DNA of 64,000 nucleotides from an uncultured Oscillospiraceae bacterium (GTDB lineage: Bacteria > Bacillota > Clostridia > Oscillospirales > Acutalibacteraceae): assembly GCA_902492045.1 (NCBI GenBank), contig CABUKB010000009.1:3769-67768 (forward strand), read 5' to 3'. The notes below the pieces were generated by a model. It worked only from the letters and a program-made list of their open reading frames with translations, was not told the origin of the DNA and did not search any database. Shown here in pieces: positions 51,196 to 60,961 of this stretch; position 1 is the first letter of the stretch, and every line of letters starts with the position of its first letter. Position numbers and translations under genes: made by a program.

Positions 51196-51870
51196 ATGAA
51201 CATCGAAATTGCCAACCGTCTTCTCCGGCTGCGCAAAGAGCATGGGTTCTCACAGGAAGACCTGGCGGCCAAAATCGGGATCAGCCGCCAGTCGGTTTCC
51301 AAATGGGAAAGGGCGGAAGCTTCGCCCGATACCGACAACCTGATCGCGCTGGCCCGTCTCTATGGGGTCTCGCTGGACGATCTGCTCCTGACCGAAACCC
51401 GTTCCGAGGAAGCCGGAGGCAAAAAAGAAGACTGCCGGCGGGAGGAGTCGGTTCACGGCGGGGGGCCTCCACCGGACGAGAACGGAGGTCCGAATAAAAC
51501 GGAGGCGGCGCTCACGGCCGGCCCACCGTCCGGTCCCGGATTCAAATCCAGCCCGATATCATCGGAATCCTCCGGGATGAGTCTCTGGCTGGCCTTTCCC
51601 TACCCGGTGTTTATCACCATTTTGTTCCTGCTGCTGGGATTCCTGGGGGACTGGTGGCATCCGGCCTGGATTCTGTTTCTGACGGTGCCGCTTTACTATT
51701 CGCTGGTGGATGTCATCATGCATAAGCGATCTTTCCACCACTTTCCTTATCCGATCCTGACGGCGGTGATTTTTTTGCTGCTGGGCTGTTTCGGTTGGTG
51801 GCATCCGGGCTGGCTGGTGTTTCTGACAATACCTCTGTATTATACGCTGTTTCCTGATAAGGAATCTTAA
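51196..51870 (+). CDS. XRE regulator with a C-terminal membrane domain made of two repeats
   Basis: An N-terminal HTH_3 domain (residues 1-60: IANRLLRLRKEHGFSQEDLAAKIGISRQSVSKWERAEA) is followed by a linker rich in Gly, Pro and Ser. The membrane part repeats one unit twice: WWHPAWILFLTVPLYYSL and WWHPGWLVFLTIPLYYTL, each preceded by an FPYP plus hydrophobic stretch. The ATG follows AGGAG. It may tether the regulator to the membrane. Confidence 0.9.
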   Translation: MNIEIANRLLRLRKEHGFSQEDLAAKIGISRQSVSKWERAEASPDTDNLIALARLYGVSLDDLLLTETRSEEAGGKKEDCRREESVHGGGPPPDENGGPNKTEAALTAGPPSGPGFKSSPISSESSGMSLWLAFPYPVFITILFLLLGFLGDWWHPAWILFLTVPLYYSLVDVIMHKRSFHHFPYPILTAVIFLLLGCFGWWHPGWLVFLTIPLYYTLFPDKES

Positions 51871-51977
51871 ACCGGGTCGCAGGCGGGATCGACCGATGGA
51901 TTGAGGCGATGGAAGACAGGGCGGGGGATTCCCCGGAACTGATCCGGATAAGAGAACAAGGTAAGCGAGGGATGACA

Positions 51978-52412
51978 ATGAAAATTTTAGTACTCAACGG
52001 CCCCAATCTCAACCTCCTGGGCCTGCGGGAACCGGGGGTCTACGGTTCGGAAGGATATGAAGAGATCTGCCGCTTTGTCAAGCAGCGGGCCAAAGAGCGG
52101 GGGGCGGAGATCCAGTTCGCCCAGTCGAACAGCGAGGGGGGGATGATCGACCTCCTCCACGGGGCAGTGGGCGTATACGACGGAATCGTTCTCAACGCGG
52201 GAGCCTATACCCATTACAGTTATGCGATCCGGGATGCGATTGCGGCGATCCGGCTTCCGGTGGTGGAGGTGCATCTCTCCAACATCCACGCAAGAGAGGA
52301 ATTCCGCCATACCTCCGTCATCGCGCCGGTGTGCATCGGCCAGATCAGCGGCTTTGGCAAAACGAGTTATGTGCTGGGCGTCGAGGCGCTGCTCGCACAT
52401 TCCAACCAATGA
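51978..52412 (+). CDS. aroQ: Type II 3-dehydroquinate dehydratase
   Basis: This catalyses step 3 of the shikimate pathway. The 144-residue protein shows KILVLNGPNLNLLGLREPGVYG (with the catalytic Tyr), QSNSEGGMIDLL, NAGAYTHYSYAIRDA and VEVHLSNIHAREEFRH. The start ATG 51978 follows GAGGG by six bases. Confidence 0.97.
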   Translation: MKILVLNGPNLNLLGLREPGVYGSEGYEEICRFVKQRAKERGAEIQFAQSNSEGGMIDLLHGAVGVYDGIVLNAGAYTHYSYAIRDAIAAIRLPVVEVHLSNIHAREEFRHTSVIAPVCIGQISGFGKTSYVLGVEALLAHSNQ

Positions 52413-52434
52413 TGTCAGGAAAGGAAGACGGCGT

Positions 52435-53502
52435 ATGGATAAGACCGAACAGCTGGCAGCCCGGCTGCCCGGCGACGGGGACGCGGCGCTGATCCTTACC
52501 CCTCATAACCGCCGGTATCTGACGGGTTTTCCATCCAGCGCCGGATGGCTGGTGGTCAGCCGGAAAGGTGCGTGGTTTCTCACAGACTTCCGTTATATCG
52601 AAGCAGCGAGGACACAGGTAAAGGGGGCCGAGTGCCGCCTGATCACCCGCGTGATGGAGGCTTTGTCGTCGCTGTTCGCCGAGGCGGGGATCAAACGGGT
52701 TTTTGTCGAACGCGGTCTGAGCCTCGGAGAATTCGATTCCCTAAAGCGCAATATATCGGGTGTCGACTGGCAAAACGGCCCCGAACTCGACGAATGGCTC
52801 GGTACCCTGCGCCTTATCAAAACCCCGGAAGAACTGAAGATCATCCGGCAGGCGCAGGAACTAACGGAATATGGTTTTGAACGCATACTTTCCTTTATCC
52901 AGGCGGGCCGATCCGAACGGGAGATTGCATTGGAGTTGGAATTTCTCATCCGCAGACAGGGGGCAGAGGGAACGGCCTTTGATTTCATCGTGGTTTCCGG
53001 ACCGAATTCTTCGCTGCCTCACGGGGTCCCGGGGGAGAGGGTTCTGCAGCCCGGTGATTTTGTCACCATGGATTTCGGCGCCATGGTGGGGGGCTGGCGG
53101 TCGGATATGACCCGGACAGTGGCTGTCGGCCGGGTCTCGGATGAACAGCGCTTTGTCTACGACACGGTGCTGAAAGCGCAGACTGCCTGCCTATCGGTTC
53201 TGCGGGCCGGCTTGCCCTGTGCTGAAGGGGACCGGGCCGCGCGGAAGGTCATTGATGAGGCCGGATATGCCGGTTGCTTCGGACATGGAACCGGCCATGG
53301 AGTGGGGATGGATATTCACGAGGAACCCCGTTTGTCCCCAAGCGCGGGAACGGCGCTTTTACAGGCGGGAAGTGTGGTGACGGTCGAGCCGGGTATCTAT
53401 CTGGAGGGCCGGTTCGGGGTGCGGATCGAGGATATGGTCTCGATCACGCCGGACGGCTGTGAAAATCTGACCCATGCCGAAAAAACGCTGATTTGCTTAT
53501 AG
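52435..53502 (+). CDS. pepQ: Xaa-Pro aminopeptidase/dipeptidase (M24 family)
   Basis: A 355-residue creatinase/aminopeptidase-P fold: N-domain to about 125, then the metal ligands in TMDFGAMVGGWRSDMTRTVAVG, GHGTGHGVGMDIHEEP, VTVEPGIYL and VRIEDM. The ATG at 52435 follows AAAGGA. It follows aroQ as in many Firmicutes, but the usual efp gene after it is absent. Confidence 0.95.
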   Translation: MDKTEQLAARLPGDGDAALILTPHNRRYLTGFPSSAGWLVVSRKGAWFLTDFRYIEAARTQVKGAECRLITRVMEALSSLFAEAGIKRVFVERGLSLGEFDSLKRNISGVDWQNGPELDEWLGTLRLIKTPEELKIIRQAQELTEYGFERILSFIQAGRSEREIALELEFLIRRQGAEGTAFDFIVVSGPNSSLPHGVPGERVLQPGDFVTMDFGAMVGGWRSDMTRTVAVGRVSDEQRFVYDTVLKAQTACLSVLRAGLPCAEGDRAARKVIDEAGYAGCFGHGTGHGVGMDIHEEPRLSPSAGTALLQAGSVVTVEPGIYLEGRFGVRIEDMVSITPDGCENLTHAEKTLICL

Positions 53503-53540
53503 CCTAAATATGAATCAGTGGCAGGCCATTCGAGCACGGC

Positions 53541-53570
53541 CCACCGGCAGACGCTTCGGCCTGCCGGTGG
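53541..53570. terminator. Hairpin after the peptidase gene
   Basis: CCACCGGCAG (53541-53550) and CTGCCGGTGG (53561-53570) are perfectly complementary. There is no clear T-run, so it is a weak terminator candidate. Confidence 0.5.
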
Positions 53571-53658
53571 GTGTCGGTTCCGCCCGCTTATTCCGAATAC
53601 CACCGCATACTTGCTGTGGTTGCCGCATATAGTGTAGCAATCTAGGAAGGCGGGGTGC

Positions 53659-54165
53659 GTGACCGTGTTTGTATTTTCTGTAAAGACCACCAAAAAACAG
53701 ATGATTTCGATCATCGTATGCGTGGTGATGCTGATTGCCATTCTCGTGGTGGCGCTCGCCTGGCCGTCGAACCCGGCAGCCGCCACGGATACGCAGCCAT
53801 ACACACCGGTAGCGGCGGAAAGCGACGAGGCCAGGGTCGGTTTTTTGAAAACCTTGGGATATGAAGTTTCCCCTTCCACAGCCGAAGTCAAAGAAGTCCT
53901 TATTCCGGATGAATTTGACGAGGTGTTCCAGAATTACAACACCATTCAGGCCCAAGCGGGGATGGACCTGGAACCGTACCATGGAAAACGGGTGAAATGC
54001 TGGAGTTATCGGGTGGACAATTATCCCGGCGAAGATAATGTGCTGGCCCATCTCTATTTATATAAGGATAAAGTCATCGGCGGGGATATTTGTTCGACTA
54101 AGCTGGACGGGTTTATGCACGCCCTGATCCCGATGAATACCGTCCAAACCTCGTCTGTCTCTTAA
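53659..54165 (+). CDS. DUF4830-type membrane-anchored protein
   Basis: A 168-residue protein with one membrane segment (MISIIVCVVMLIAILVVALA, about 15-34) and an extracytoplasmic domain containing LKTLGYEVSPSTAEVKEVLIP and LAHLYLYKDKVIGGDICSTKLDGFM. This is the pattern of DUF4830 proteins in Clostridia, whose function is not known. The start is GTG 53659 after AAGGCGG. Confidence 0.75.
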   Translation: MTVFVFSVKTTKKQMISIIVCVVMLIAILVVALAWPSNPAAATDTQPYTPVAAESDEARVGFLKTLGYEVSPSTAEVKEVLIPDEFDEVFQNYNTIQAQAGMDLEPYHGKRVKCWSYRVDNYPGEDNVLAHLYLYKDKVIGGDICSTKLDGFMHALIPMNTVQTSSVS

Positions 54166-54202
54166 CTCCCCCAATAGGAACCAATTTCCATCGGTTAGGG
54201 GT

Positions 54203-54231
54203 TTGTCAACGGGACGGAACTGTGGTATACT
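54203..54231 (+). promoter_or_regulatory. Promoter of the pseudouridine synthase gene
   Basis: TTGTCA (54203-54208), 17 bases, TATACT (54226-54231). The start codon is only 19 bp downstream, so the leader is very short. Confidence 0.75.
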
Positions 54232-54250
54232 CGGATTCGGGGTGATGGAG

Positions 54251-54964
54251 ATGATGCAGCGGCTGGATAAGTTGGTGGCGTCCCAGGGAACCGAAAGCCG
54301 CAGCGAGGCCCGGCGCTGTATCTGGTCCGGAAAGGTAACGGTGGACGGCACCGTCTGCCGGGATCCGTCCGCCAAGGTGGATCCGGAACGGCGTAGGATT
54401 GCGGTTGCCGGGCGTGTTCTCCGTTACCGGCAGTATCGGTATATTATGCTGAATAAACCACCCGGGATCCTTTGCGTCTCGCGGGATCCAAAGGTGAAAA
54501 CGGTGGTGGACCTGGTTCCGGAACCGCTCCGGACAAAGGGATTATTCCCTGCCGGCCGTCTGGATAAGGATACGGTGGGCCTGGTGCTGCTGACCGACGA
54601 CGGCGCGTATGCCCATCGTCTGCTTTCCCCCAGGCACCATGTTGAAAAATGCTACCATGCATTGGTGGACGGTGCGGTGCTGCCGGAGCATATCGACCTC
54701 TTCCGCAAGGGGACAGGCCTTGAGGACGGAACCTTATGCCGCCCCGCCGGGCTGCGCGTGCTGGAGGACGGGGTTCATCCTCTGGCCGAGGTCGTGATCA
54801 CCGAGGGGCGCTATCATCAGGTCAAGCGGATGTTTGCTGCTGTGGGCCGGCATGTGCTGTGGCTCAAACGGGTTTCAATCGGCGGCCTCGCGTTGGATGA
54901 AAAACTTGAGGAAGGCGAGTGCCGTGAATTGACCGAAACGGAAAAGGAAGCGGTGTTTTCCTGA
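54251..54964 (+). CDS. RsuA/RluB-family pseudouridine synthase
   Basis: A 237-residue protein with an N-terminal S4 domain (RLDKLVASQGTESRSEARRC) and a catalytic domain with YIMLNKPPGILCVSRDPK, the catalytic Asp in AGRLDKDTVGLVLLT, and EGRYHQVKRMFAAVGRHV. It modifies a uridine of rRNA; 16S U516 (RsuA) is one possibility. ATG 54251 follows GGGGTGA. Confidence 0.9.
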   Translation: MMQRLDKLVASQGTESRSEARRCIWSGKVTVDGTVCRDPSAKVDPERRRIAVAGRVLRYRQYRYIMLNKPPGILCVSRDPKVKTVVDLVPEPLRTKGLFPAGRLDKDTVGLVLLTDDGAYAHRLLSPRHHVEKCYHALVDGAVLPEHIDLFRKGTGLEDGTLCRPAGLRVLEDGVHPLAEVVITEGRYHQVKRMFAAVGRHVLWLKRVSIGGLALDEKLEEGECRELTETEKEAVFS

Positions 54965-55062
54965 CTGCCTTACAATTTTTGTGTAAAATGTCCTTAGATA
55001 TTTTAGATAAAGCTGGAAAGCAAAGTTTGTGGATAACAGGAATGGTACAAAAACCGCAAATC

Positions 55063-55071
55063 TGGTATAGT
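55063..55071 (+). promoter_or_regulatory. Extended -10 promoter of the sugar ABC ATPase gene
   Basis: TGGTATAGT at 55063-55071 fits an extended -10. No good -35 lies 16-18 bases upstream. The start codon is 57 bp downstream. Confidence 0.45.
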
Positions 55072-55127
55072 AGTAGTAATCTCTAGCGTATCCAAACGCG
55101 TTGTGCAAATAATTGGGAGGTTTTCTT

Positions 55128-56270
55128 ATGGCGAGTCTTTCTCTGAAAAACATCTACAAAAAGTATCCGGGCGGGGTGACGGCGGTTTCCGATTTCAGTT
55201 TGGAAATCAAAGATAAGGAATTCGTCATTCTGGTCGGCCCCTCCGGCTGCGGAAAGTCCACCACCCTGCGTATGATCGCCGGCCTGGAGGAGATTTCCGA
55301 CGGTGAACTGTACATCGGCGACAAGCTGGTCAACGACGTCGCCCCGAAGGACCGCGATATCGCGATGGTGTTCCAGAACTACGCGCTGTATCCGCACATG
55401 ACCGTGTTTGAAAACATGGCGTTCGGCCTGAAGCTGCGGAAAACTCCCAAGGAAGAGATCAAGCGCCGCGTGGAAGAGGCGGCTCGGATCCTGGATATCG
55501 CCCACCTGCTCGACCGGAAACCGAAGGCGCTGTCCGGCGGTCAGCGTCAGCGTGTCGCCCTGGGGCGTGCCATCGTGCGTGAACCCAAGGTCTTCCTGCT
55601 CGACGAACCTCTCTCCAACTTGGACGCCAAGCTGCGTGCCCAGATGAGAACCGAGCTGTCCAAGCTGCATAAAAAGCTGGGCACCACCTTTATCTACGTT
55701 ACGCACGACCAGACCGAGGCTATGACCATGGGCGACCGCATCGTGGTGATGAAGGACGGCTTTATCCAGCAGGTGGATACGCCGCATAAGCTCTATGACA
55801 AGCCCTGCAATATGTTTGTCGCCGGGTTTATCGGCAGCCCCCAAATGAACTTCATCGAGTCCAAACTGCTCAAAAAGGGCGACGATTTCTATGTGGAGTT
55901 TGGCTCCGAGGATACCAAGACTACCCGCGGAGTCAAATATCAGATCAAGCTGCCGGCTGAAAAGAACGAAAAGAACGTTCTCGATTCCTATGTGGATAAA
56001 GAGATCATGATGGGGATCCGGCCGGAGGATGTGCACGACGAACCCCGGTATATCGAGATGTTTGCGGACAACAAGATCAAAGCCGACGTGGAGGTCACCG
56101 AGCTCATGGGCGCCGAAACCTTCCTGTATCTGAATGTGGAGGGCTTCAGCTTCACCGCCCGTGTCGAACCGACTTCGACGGCCCGTCCGAGCGATAATAT
56201 CGACATCGTGATCGACAGCAGCAAGATCCATCTTTTTGACAAAGAGACCGAACAGACCATCTGCAACTGA
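55128..56270 (+). CDS. msmX: Multi-sugar ABC transporter ATPase (MsmX/UgpC type)
   Basis: This ATPase energises carbohydrate importers and is often shared by several. It is 380 residues with [71 protein letters not shown] and a C-terminal TOBE/OB domain ([13 protein letters not shown]). No permease or binding protein is beside it, as for MsmX. The ATG follows GGGAGG. Confidence 0.92.
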   Translation: MASLSLKNIYKKYPGGVTAVSDFSLEIKDKEFVILVGPSGCGKSTTLRMIAGLEEISDGELYIGDKLVNDVAPKDRDIAMVFQNYALYPHMTVFENMAFGLKLRKTPKEEIKRRVEEAARILDIAHLLDRKPKALSGGQRQRVALGRAIVREPKVFLLDEPLSNLDAKLRAQMRTELSKLHKKLGTTFIYVTHDQTEAMTMGDRIVVMKDGFIQQVDTPHKLYDKPCNMFVAGFIGSPQMNFIESKLLKKGDDFYVEFGSEDTKTTRGVKYQIKLPAEKNEKNVLDSYVDKEIMMGIRPEDVHDEPRYIEMFADNKIKADVEVTELMGAETFLYLNVEGFSFTARVEPTSTARPSDNIDIVIDSSKIHLFDKETEQTICN

Positions 56271-56302
56271 TGGCGGCAAACCGGTTTCATCCCTGATACG
56301 AA

Positions 56303-56338
56303 AGCTGTCCGCCTGTCCACCGGCGGACAGCTTTTTTG
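56303..56338 (+). terminator. Terminator of msmX
   Basis: AGCTGTCCGCC (56303-56313) pairs with GGCGGACAGCT (56322-56332), followed by T's. Confidence 0.93.
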
Positions 56339-56397
56339 GATCTTTTAAACGGTAAGAGGGTTGTTTTCCGTTTTTTTCATTTAAAAGGCGAATTCAC

Positions 56398-56426
56398 TTG
56401 AAATTGCCGAAATAATTGTGTACAAT
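56398..56426 (+). promoter_or_regulatory. Promoter of the PucR-type regulator gene
   Basis: TTGAAA (56398-56403), 17 bases, TACAAT (56421-56426). A second TATAAT (56431-56436) lies just after. The start codon is about 110 bp downstream. Confidence 0.7.
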
Positions 56427-56536
56427 AAGGTATAATGTGGTCTGTGGTCTGTTTTTGTGCCGGCAGAGACCGGCGCGGATGGCCGCCGGGGAACGTTTTG
56501 ATACTGTGATATTGAAGATAAAAGGGGACGTCAGGT

Positions 56537-57622
56537 ATGTCAAACAGGCTGTTTCAAGGAGTTGTGCATCAAATGCGGGAGGCAATCGACCGCACCATCG
56601 GCGTCGTCGACGAGACCTTGTCCATTATCGCCTGCAGCGATCTTGGGCGTATCGGTGAAATGTCCGACGCTGTGACGGCCGAATCATTTGGGGTTCCGGC
56701 TCTCTTTGTCAAAGGCGGGTATACGTACAAACCCTTTGGCTCCCGCCCCCGTGCCGAGCATATCCTGTTTGTAGAGGGGACGGATGACCAGGCAGCAAAA
56801 TTTGCGGCGCTGCTGGCGGTTTCGCTGTCCAGTATCAAACAGTATTACGACGAAAAATACGACCGGGGCAATTTTGTCAAGAACGTCATTCTGGACAATA
56901 TCCTTCCCGGCGATATCTATCTGAAGGCCCGGGAACTCCGCTTCAATAACGATGTCAGCCGCGTGGTTCTCCTCATCCGGATCGCCACCCGGACGGACAT
57001 ATCGGCATACGATATTGTGCAAAACCTCTTTCCGGACAAAAACAAGGATTTTGTCATCAATATTAACGAGACCGATATTGCTCTGGTGAAAGAAATCCGC
57101 GCGGGCATTGATTCCAAGGACCTGGAAAAGCTGGCCCGGTCGATTGTCGACACCCTTGGCGGGGAGTTCTATACCCAGGCCACGGTCGGCATTGGCACGG
57201 TGGTCGAGGGAATTAAGGATTTGGCCCGTTCGTTTAAAGAAGCGCAGGTCGCCCTGGAAGTCGGCAAGGTGTTCGATACGGAGAAGAACATCGTCAGCTA
57301 TGACAATCTTGGGATTGCCCGGCTGATCTACCAGCTTCCCACCACGCTGTGCGAGATGTTCCTGCGTGAGGTGTTTAAAAAGGGTTCCATCGACTCTCTC
57401 GATCAGGAAACCCTCTTTACCATCCAGCGTTTCTTTGAAAATAACCTGAATGTATCCGAGACCTCTCGGAAGCTCTTTGTGCATCGGAATACGCTGGTGT
57501 ACCGTCTGGAGAAGATCAAGAGGCTTACGGGTCTCGATTTGCGTGAATTCGACGATGCCATCGTGTTCAAGGTGGCGTTGATGGTCAAAAAATACCTGAT
57601 GGCAAACCCGGTAAAATATTGA
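56537..57622 (+). CDS. PucR/CdaR-family transcriptional regulator
   Basis: A 361-residue protein with a sensor-like N-terminal domain (about 1-120), a GGDEF-like central domain, and a C-terminal HTH_30 motif (about 300-350: RFFENNLNVSETSRKLFVHRNTLVYRLEKIKRLTGLDL). CdaR proteins in Gram-positives often regulate carbohydrate or purine genes. Here it follows an orphan sugar ATPase, so a sugar-related regulon is possible. GGGG precedes the ATG. Confidence 0.88.
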   Translation: MSNRLFQGVVHQMREAIDRTIGVVDETLSIIACSDLGRIGEMSDAVTAESFGVPALFVKGGYTYKPFGSRPRAEHILFVEGTDDQAAKFAALLAVSLSSIKQYYDEKYDRGNFVKNVILDNILPGDIYLKARELRFNNDVSRVVLLIRIATRTDISAYDIVQNLFPDKNKDFVININETDIALVKEIRAGIDSKDLEKLARSIVDTLGGEFYTQATVGIGTVVEGIKDLARSFKEAQVALEVGKVFDTEKNIVSYDNLGIARLIYQLPTTLCEMFLREVFKKGSIDSLDQETLFTIQRFFENNLNVSETSRKLFVHRNTLVYRLEKIKRLTGLDLREFDDAIVFKVALMVKKYLMANPVKY

Positions 57623-57632
57623 CCTCCAACGG

Positions 57633-57665
57633 CAGCCGGCCGGTTTTGGCCGGCTGTTGTTTTTA
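57633..57665 (+). terminator. Terminator of the PucR-type gene
   Basis: CAGCCGGCC (57633-57641) pairs with GGCCGGCTG (57648-57656), followed by TTGTTTTTATG. Confidence 0.85.
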
Positions 57666-57871
57666 TGCTCCGCCCTTTCGAGAGCCGGTCTGTTTTGACA
57701 GACGGCGGCCCCAAAATCCTAGTTTATGGGCGGTGGCGGAGATTGCCGTTTTTTTCTTACATTATCCGGCTTGACATTCGTTGGGCCCGGGATTACGATA
57801 AAAGACGGATTTGCATCCTTTTATTCGACAAAAAGAGAGATCTTCCCTTCATTTTGGCAATTTTTTTACCG
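57666..57871. other. Intergenic gap before ftsE (57623-57974), no gene
   Basis: Apart from the terminator at 57633 and the promoter at 57872, this gap holds no ORF that I can support. It has a purine/pyrimidine-rich AT stretch (57830-57870). Confidence 0.5.
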
Positions 57872-57900
57872 TTGCCTATGTCGGATTATTGTGAGATAAT
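57872..57900 (+). promoter_or_regulatory. Promoter of ftsEX
   Basis: TTGCCT (57872-57877), 17 bases, GATAAT (57895-57900). A further TATAAT at 57926-57931 has no good -35. Confidence 0.6.
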
Positions 57901-57974
57901 GAATCAGTGGACGAATGCTCAATAGTATAATCGAATAGTGTGTATTTGCATACGAAGGATTGGGAGGTGTTCCC

Positions 57975-58670
57975 TTGATTGAATTCAGAGGAGTTCACAA
58001 GACTTACGATACTGGAATTAAAGCCTTAAAAGATATCAACATTCGCATTGATAAAGGGGAATTTGTCTTTATTGTCGGGGCGTCCGGAGCCGGAAAAAGC
58101 ACCTTTCTCAAATTGATCATGCGGGAGGAAGTTGCCAATGCCGGCGAAGTGATTGTCAACGATTTCAAGCTATCGAAACTCCGGAGAAAGGAGATCCCCT
58201 ATCTTCGCCGCACGATGGGGATCGTGTTTCAGGATTTTCGCCTGATAAACAATATGACGGTTTTTGATAATGTGGCGTTTGCCATGCGGGTGGTGGGCGC
58301 GTCAAAACGGGACATCCGCCGGCGGGTCCCCTACATATTGGGGCTGGTGGGGCTGCAAAACAAAGCGCGCAGCTATCCGGTTGAACTTTCCGGTGGAGAG
58401 CAGCAGCGGGTGGGTTTGGCCCGCGCGCTGGTCAACAATCCCTCCCTGATTATAGCGGACGAGCCAACGGGCAACATTGATCCGGACATGTCTTACGAAA
58501 TTATGGAATTGCTCATCGAGATTAACCGCCGTGGCACAACGGTGCTGGTGGTTACTCATGAACACGATTTGGTGCAGGCTTTTAACCGCCGCGTCATTGA
58601 GATTCAGGATGGCCGCGTCGTCTCCGATAGCTTGAAAACTGGGGAGGAGGGCCGTCATGCGATTCAGTAG
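57975..58670 (+). CDS. ftsE: Cell-division ATPase FtsE
   Basis: The ATPase of the FtsEX ABC-type complex that signals to extracellular hydrolases. It is 231 residues with [33 protein letters not shown] and [16 protein letters not shown] 57975 after GGAGGTG; the ORF can be read 5 codons earlier, but that part lies in the ribosome-binding site. It overlaps ftsX by 14 bases. Confidence 0.97.
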   Translation: MIEFRGVHKTYDTGIKALKDINIRIDKGEFVFIVGASGAGKSTFLKLIMREEVANAGEVIVNDFKLSKLRRKEIPYLRRTMGIVFQDFRLINNMTVFDNVAFAMRVVGASKRDIRRRVPYILGLVGLQNKARSYPVELSGGEQQRVGLARALVNNPSLIIADEPTGNIDPDMSYEIMELLIEINRRGTTVLVVTHEHDLVQAFNRRVIEIQDGRVVSDSLKTGEEGRHAIQ

Positions 58671-59556
58671 TCTTCGCTATTTGATTCAGTCGGGATTCCG
58701 CAACCTGTGGCAGAACCGGTTTATGGCCATCGCCTCGATCGGCGTGCTGATCTCCTGCTTAATCCTGACCGGCGGCTCCTATTTGGTGTTTGAGAATATC
58801 GACCATGCCTTTGATTGGATATATGAACAGAACGTGATTGTGGCGTTTGCCGATGCGGACGCGACGGATGAACAGTCCGCAGAAATTGCGGAAAAACTGG
58901 CGAGTATCCCCAATGTAGCCAGTGTGGAATTCGTATCAAAAGAAGACCTGATGGAGCAGTACCTCGAAGGCGGCACTTTCCCGGAGGAACTGCATGAAGA
59001 CCTTCGGGCGGAGAATCCCTTGCAGGATGCGTTTGTCGTCTCGTTTAAGGATCTGACGCAGTTCGAGGCCACCGTGACGCAGATCGGGCAGGTGGAGCAT
59101 ATTGATACGGTGGAATATGAGCCGGAAATAGCCGATTTGCTGACCAGAGTGCGGCAAGTCGTTTTGGCTGTCGGAGGATGGATCATCGGCCTGCTTCTCC
59201 TCGTTTCGTTGTTCATCATCGCCAATACCATCAAGCTGACCGTGTATAACCGGCGGCTGGAAATCTATATCATGCGGTCGGTGGGGGCGACAAACAGCTT
59301 TATTCGCTTTCCCTTCGTGGTTGAGGGGATGATGCTCGGCCTTATCTCCGGCATCTTGTCGTACGGAATTCTATACTTTGTCTATACACAGCTGGCGGGG
59401 CTGTTCACTTTCGGCGGACAATTCCATCTGATCGCCTTTTCCGAGGTGTGGCTGGTTTTGCTGCTGGGATTCCTGATCGGCGGCATTCTGATAGGGATGC
59501 TGGGAAGCGCCATTTCGATGGGGAAATATCTCAAGGAAGAGAGCAGCGCCGATTGA
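58657..59556 (+). CDS. ftsX: Cell-division membrane protein FtsX
   Basis: A 299-residue permease-like protein with four membrane segments (about 20-40, 175-195, 220-245, 265-290) and a large extracytoplasmic loop (EQNVIVAFADADATDEQ...) for hydrolase activation. GGAGGAGG precedes the ATG. With ftsE and the M23 protein it forms a wall-hydrolase activation unit. Confidence 0.97.
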   Translation: MRFSSLRYLIQSGFRNLWQNRFMAIASIGVLISCLILTGGSYLVFENIDHAFDWIYEQNVIVAFADADATDEQSAEIAEKLASIPNVASVEFVSKEDLMEQYLEGGTFPEELHEDLRAENPLQDAFVVSFKDLTQFEATVTQIGQVEHIDTVEYEPEIADLLTRVRQVVLAVGGWIIGLLLLVSLFIIANTIKLTVYNRRLEIYIMRSVGATNSFIRFPFVVEGMMLGLISGILSYGILYFVYTQLAGLFTFGGQFHLIAFSEVWLVLLLGFLIGGILIGMLGSAISMGKYLKEESSAD

Positions 59557-59605
59557 CGGAAAACAGGCGGATATGGACGGTAATGGAAATAAGGAGGCAT
59601 GAGCA

Positions 59606-60862
59606 ATGCATTCAGTCCGGTTGAGAAGAGGGAAGATGGGGATACGCGTATTGTCGGTTCTGTCGGTTCTGGCGATGGCGCTGGCGGTTCCGTCGGGAAT
59701 ACTGCCGGCAAAAGCCGATACCCTGTCGGAATCGCAGCAAAAGCTCGCCGAACTGCAAAAGCAGCAGAAGGAACTGGAGCAGAAGATCCAAAATACCAGC
59801 GGGGATCTGGACAGGCAGGAAGAAGTTGTCGCGCTATATGACGAACAGATCGCAAATGTAGAAGAGCAAATCCGGGAATATCAGAGCCAGATCGACTCTC
59901 TCGATCAGCAGATTGCGGACATAGAGGCTCAGATTTCCGCATTGGAACAGGAAATCGCCGGCCGCGAGGCGGCGATTGAAGACCGGTTTGACAAACTGCT
60001 CCTTCGTGTCCGTTCGATTGCACAGACGGGCAATCTGTCGGTGCTGCAGATGCTGATCGACACCGAAGAGTATACCGACTATCTTCTCCGGTCTCAGGTG
60101 ATGAAGCAGATTTCCGAACACGATCAGGAATTGATGGACGAACTGGAAGCGGAGAAAAAAGCGATCAACAGCGAAAAGGAAAAGATCGAGCAGGACAAAG
60201 AAAGCGTGGCTCAGGCCCGTGAAAGTCAGCTTGCCCTGAAGGCGGACATGGACAAGCAAAAGGCGAACTTGGATTCTCTCTATAAAACCGCCAAACAGAA
60301 AGAGGATCAGCTACAGAAAGCTCTCAATCAATACGAGTCAGAGAAAGAGCGGATTAAAAAGGATGAGGCCAAACTGGAGGCGATGATTCAGGAACTGCTG
60401 AACACGACCTCCTCCGACGGAAAATACGGCGGCAGCATGTACTGGCCGACACCAACCGTTAAAAAGATCACTTCGCCCTTCGGATACCGATGGGGCGGCG
60501 ATTTCCATGGCGGCACCGATATCTCCAACGGGCGCTCCTCGGGCGAAAGAATTGTCGCTGCGGCTGACGGAACCGTACTGAAGGTAAACAGCACCGATTC
60601 CTGGGGCATGAGCTATGGCTATTACTGCATGATTGATCATGGCCTGGACTCCCAGGGACGCCGGATCGTGACGCTCTACGCTCATATGCAAAAGGGCAGC
60701 CCGGTTGTTCGGGAAGGACAGAAAGTTGTTGGCGGGCAAACGATACTCGGCTATATCGGCGCGACTGGAAACGTGACCGGCCCGCATCTGCACTTTGAGG
60801 TACGGGTCAACGGGACTCGGGTGGATCCGGTCGGGAATGGATACATTTCCCTGCCGAAGTAA
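59606..60862 (+). CDS. EnvC/CwlO-like M23 peptidase or murein hydrolase activator
   Basis: A 418-residue secreted protein: signal peptide (about 1-38, VLSVLAMALAVPSGILPAKAD), a long coiled coil (about 40-265), and a C-terminal LytM/M23 domain with intact zinc motifs HGGTD and HLHFEVRV, so it may be an active endopeptidase. FtsEX with an EnvC- or CwlO-like partner is the known arrangement. GGAGG precedes the ATG. Confidence 0.93.
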   Translation: MHSVRLRRGKMGIRVLSVLSVLAMALAVPSGILPAKADTLSESQQKLAELQKQQKELEQKIQNTSGDLDRQEEVVALYDEQIANVEEQIREYQSQIDSLDQQIADIEAQISALEQEIAGREAAIEDRFDKLLLRVRSIAQTGNLSVLQMLIDTEEYTDYLLRSQVMKQISEHDQELMDELEAEKKAINSEKEKIEQDKESVAQARESQLALKADMDKQKANLDSLYKTAKQKEDQLQKALNQYESEKERIKKDEAKLEAMIQELLNTTSSDGKYGGSMYWPTPTVKKITSPFGYRWGGDFHGGTDISNGRSSGERIVAAADGTVLKVNSTDSWGMSYGYYCMIDHGLDSQGRRIVTLYAHMQKGSPVVREGQKVVGGQTILGYIGATGNVTGPHLHFEVRVNGTRVDPVGNGYISLPK

Positions 60863-60961
60863 GGGTATACTGTTGCAGGAGCTCATGGAGCCATCGGGGG
60901 TTCCATGAGCTTGTGCTGTATACGGCCCGCGGGCTGAATCCGAAAGAAGGGACAGACAGCG

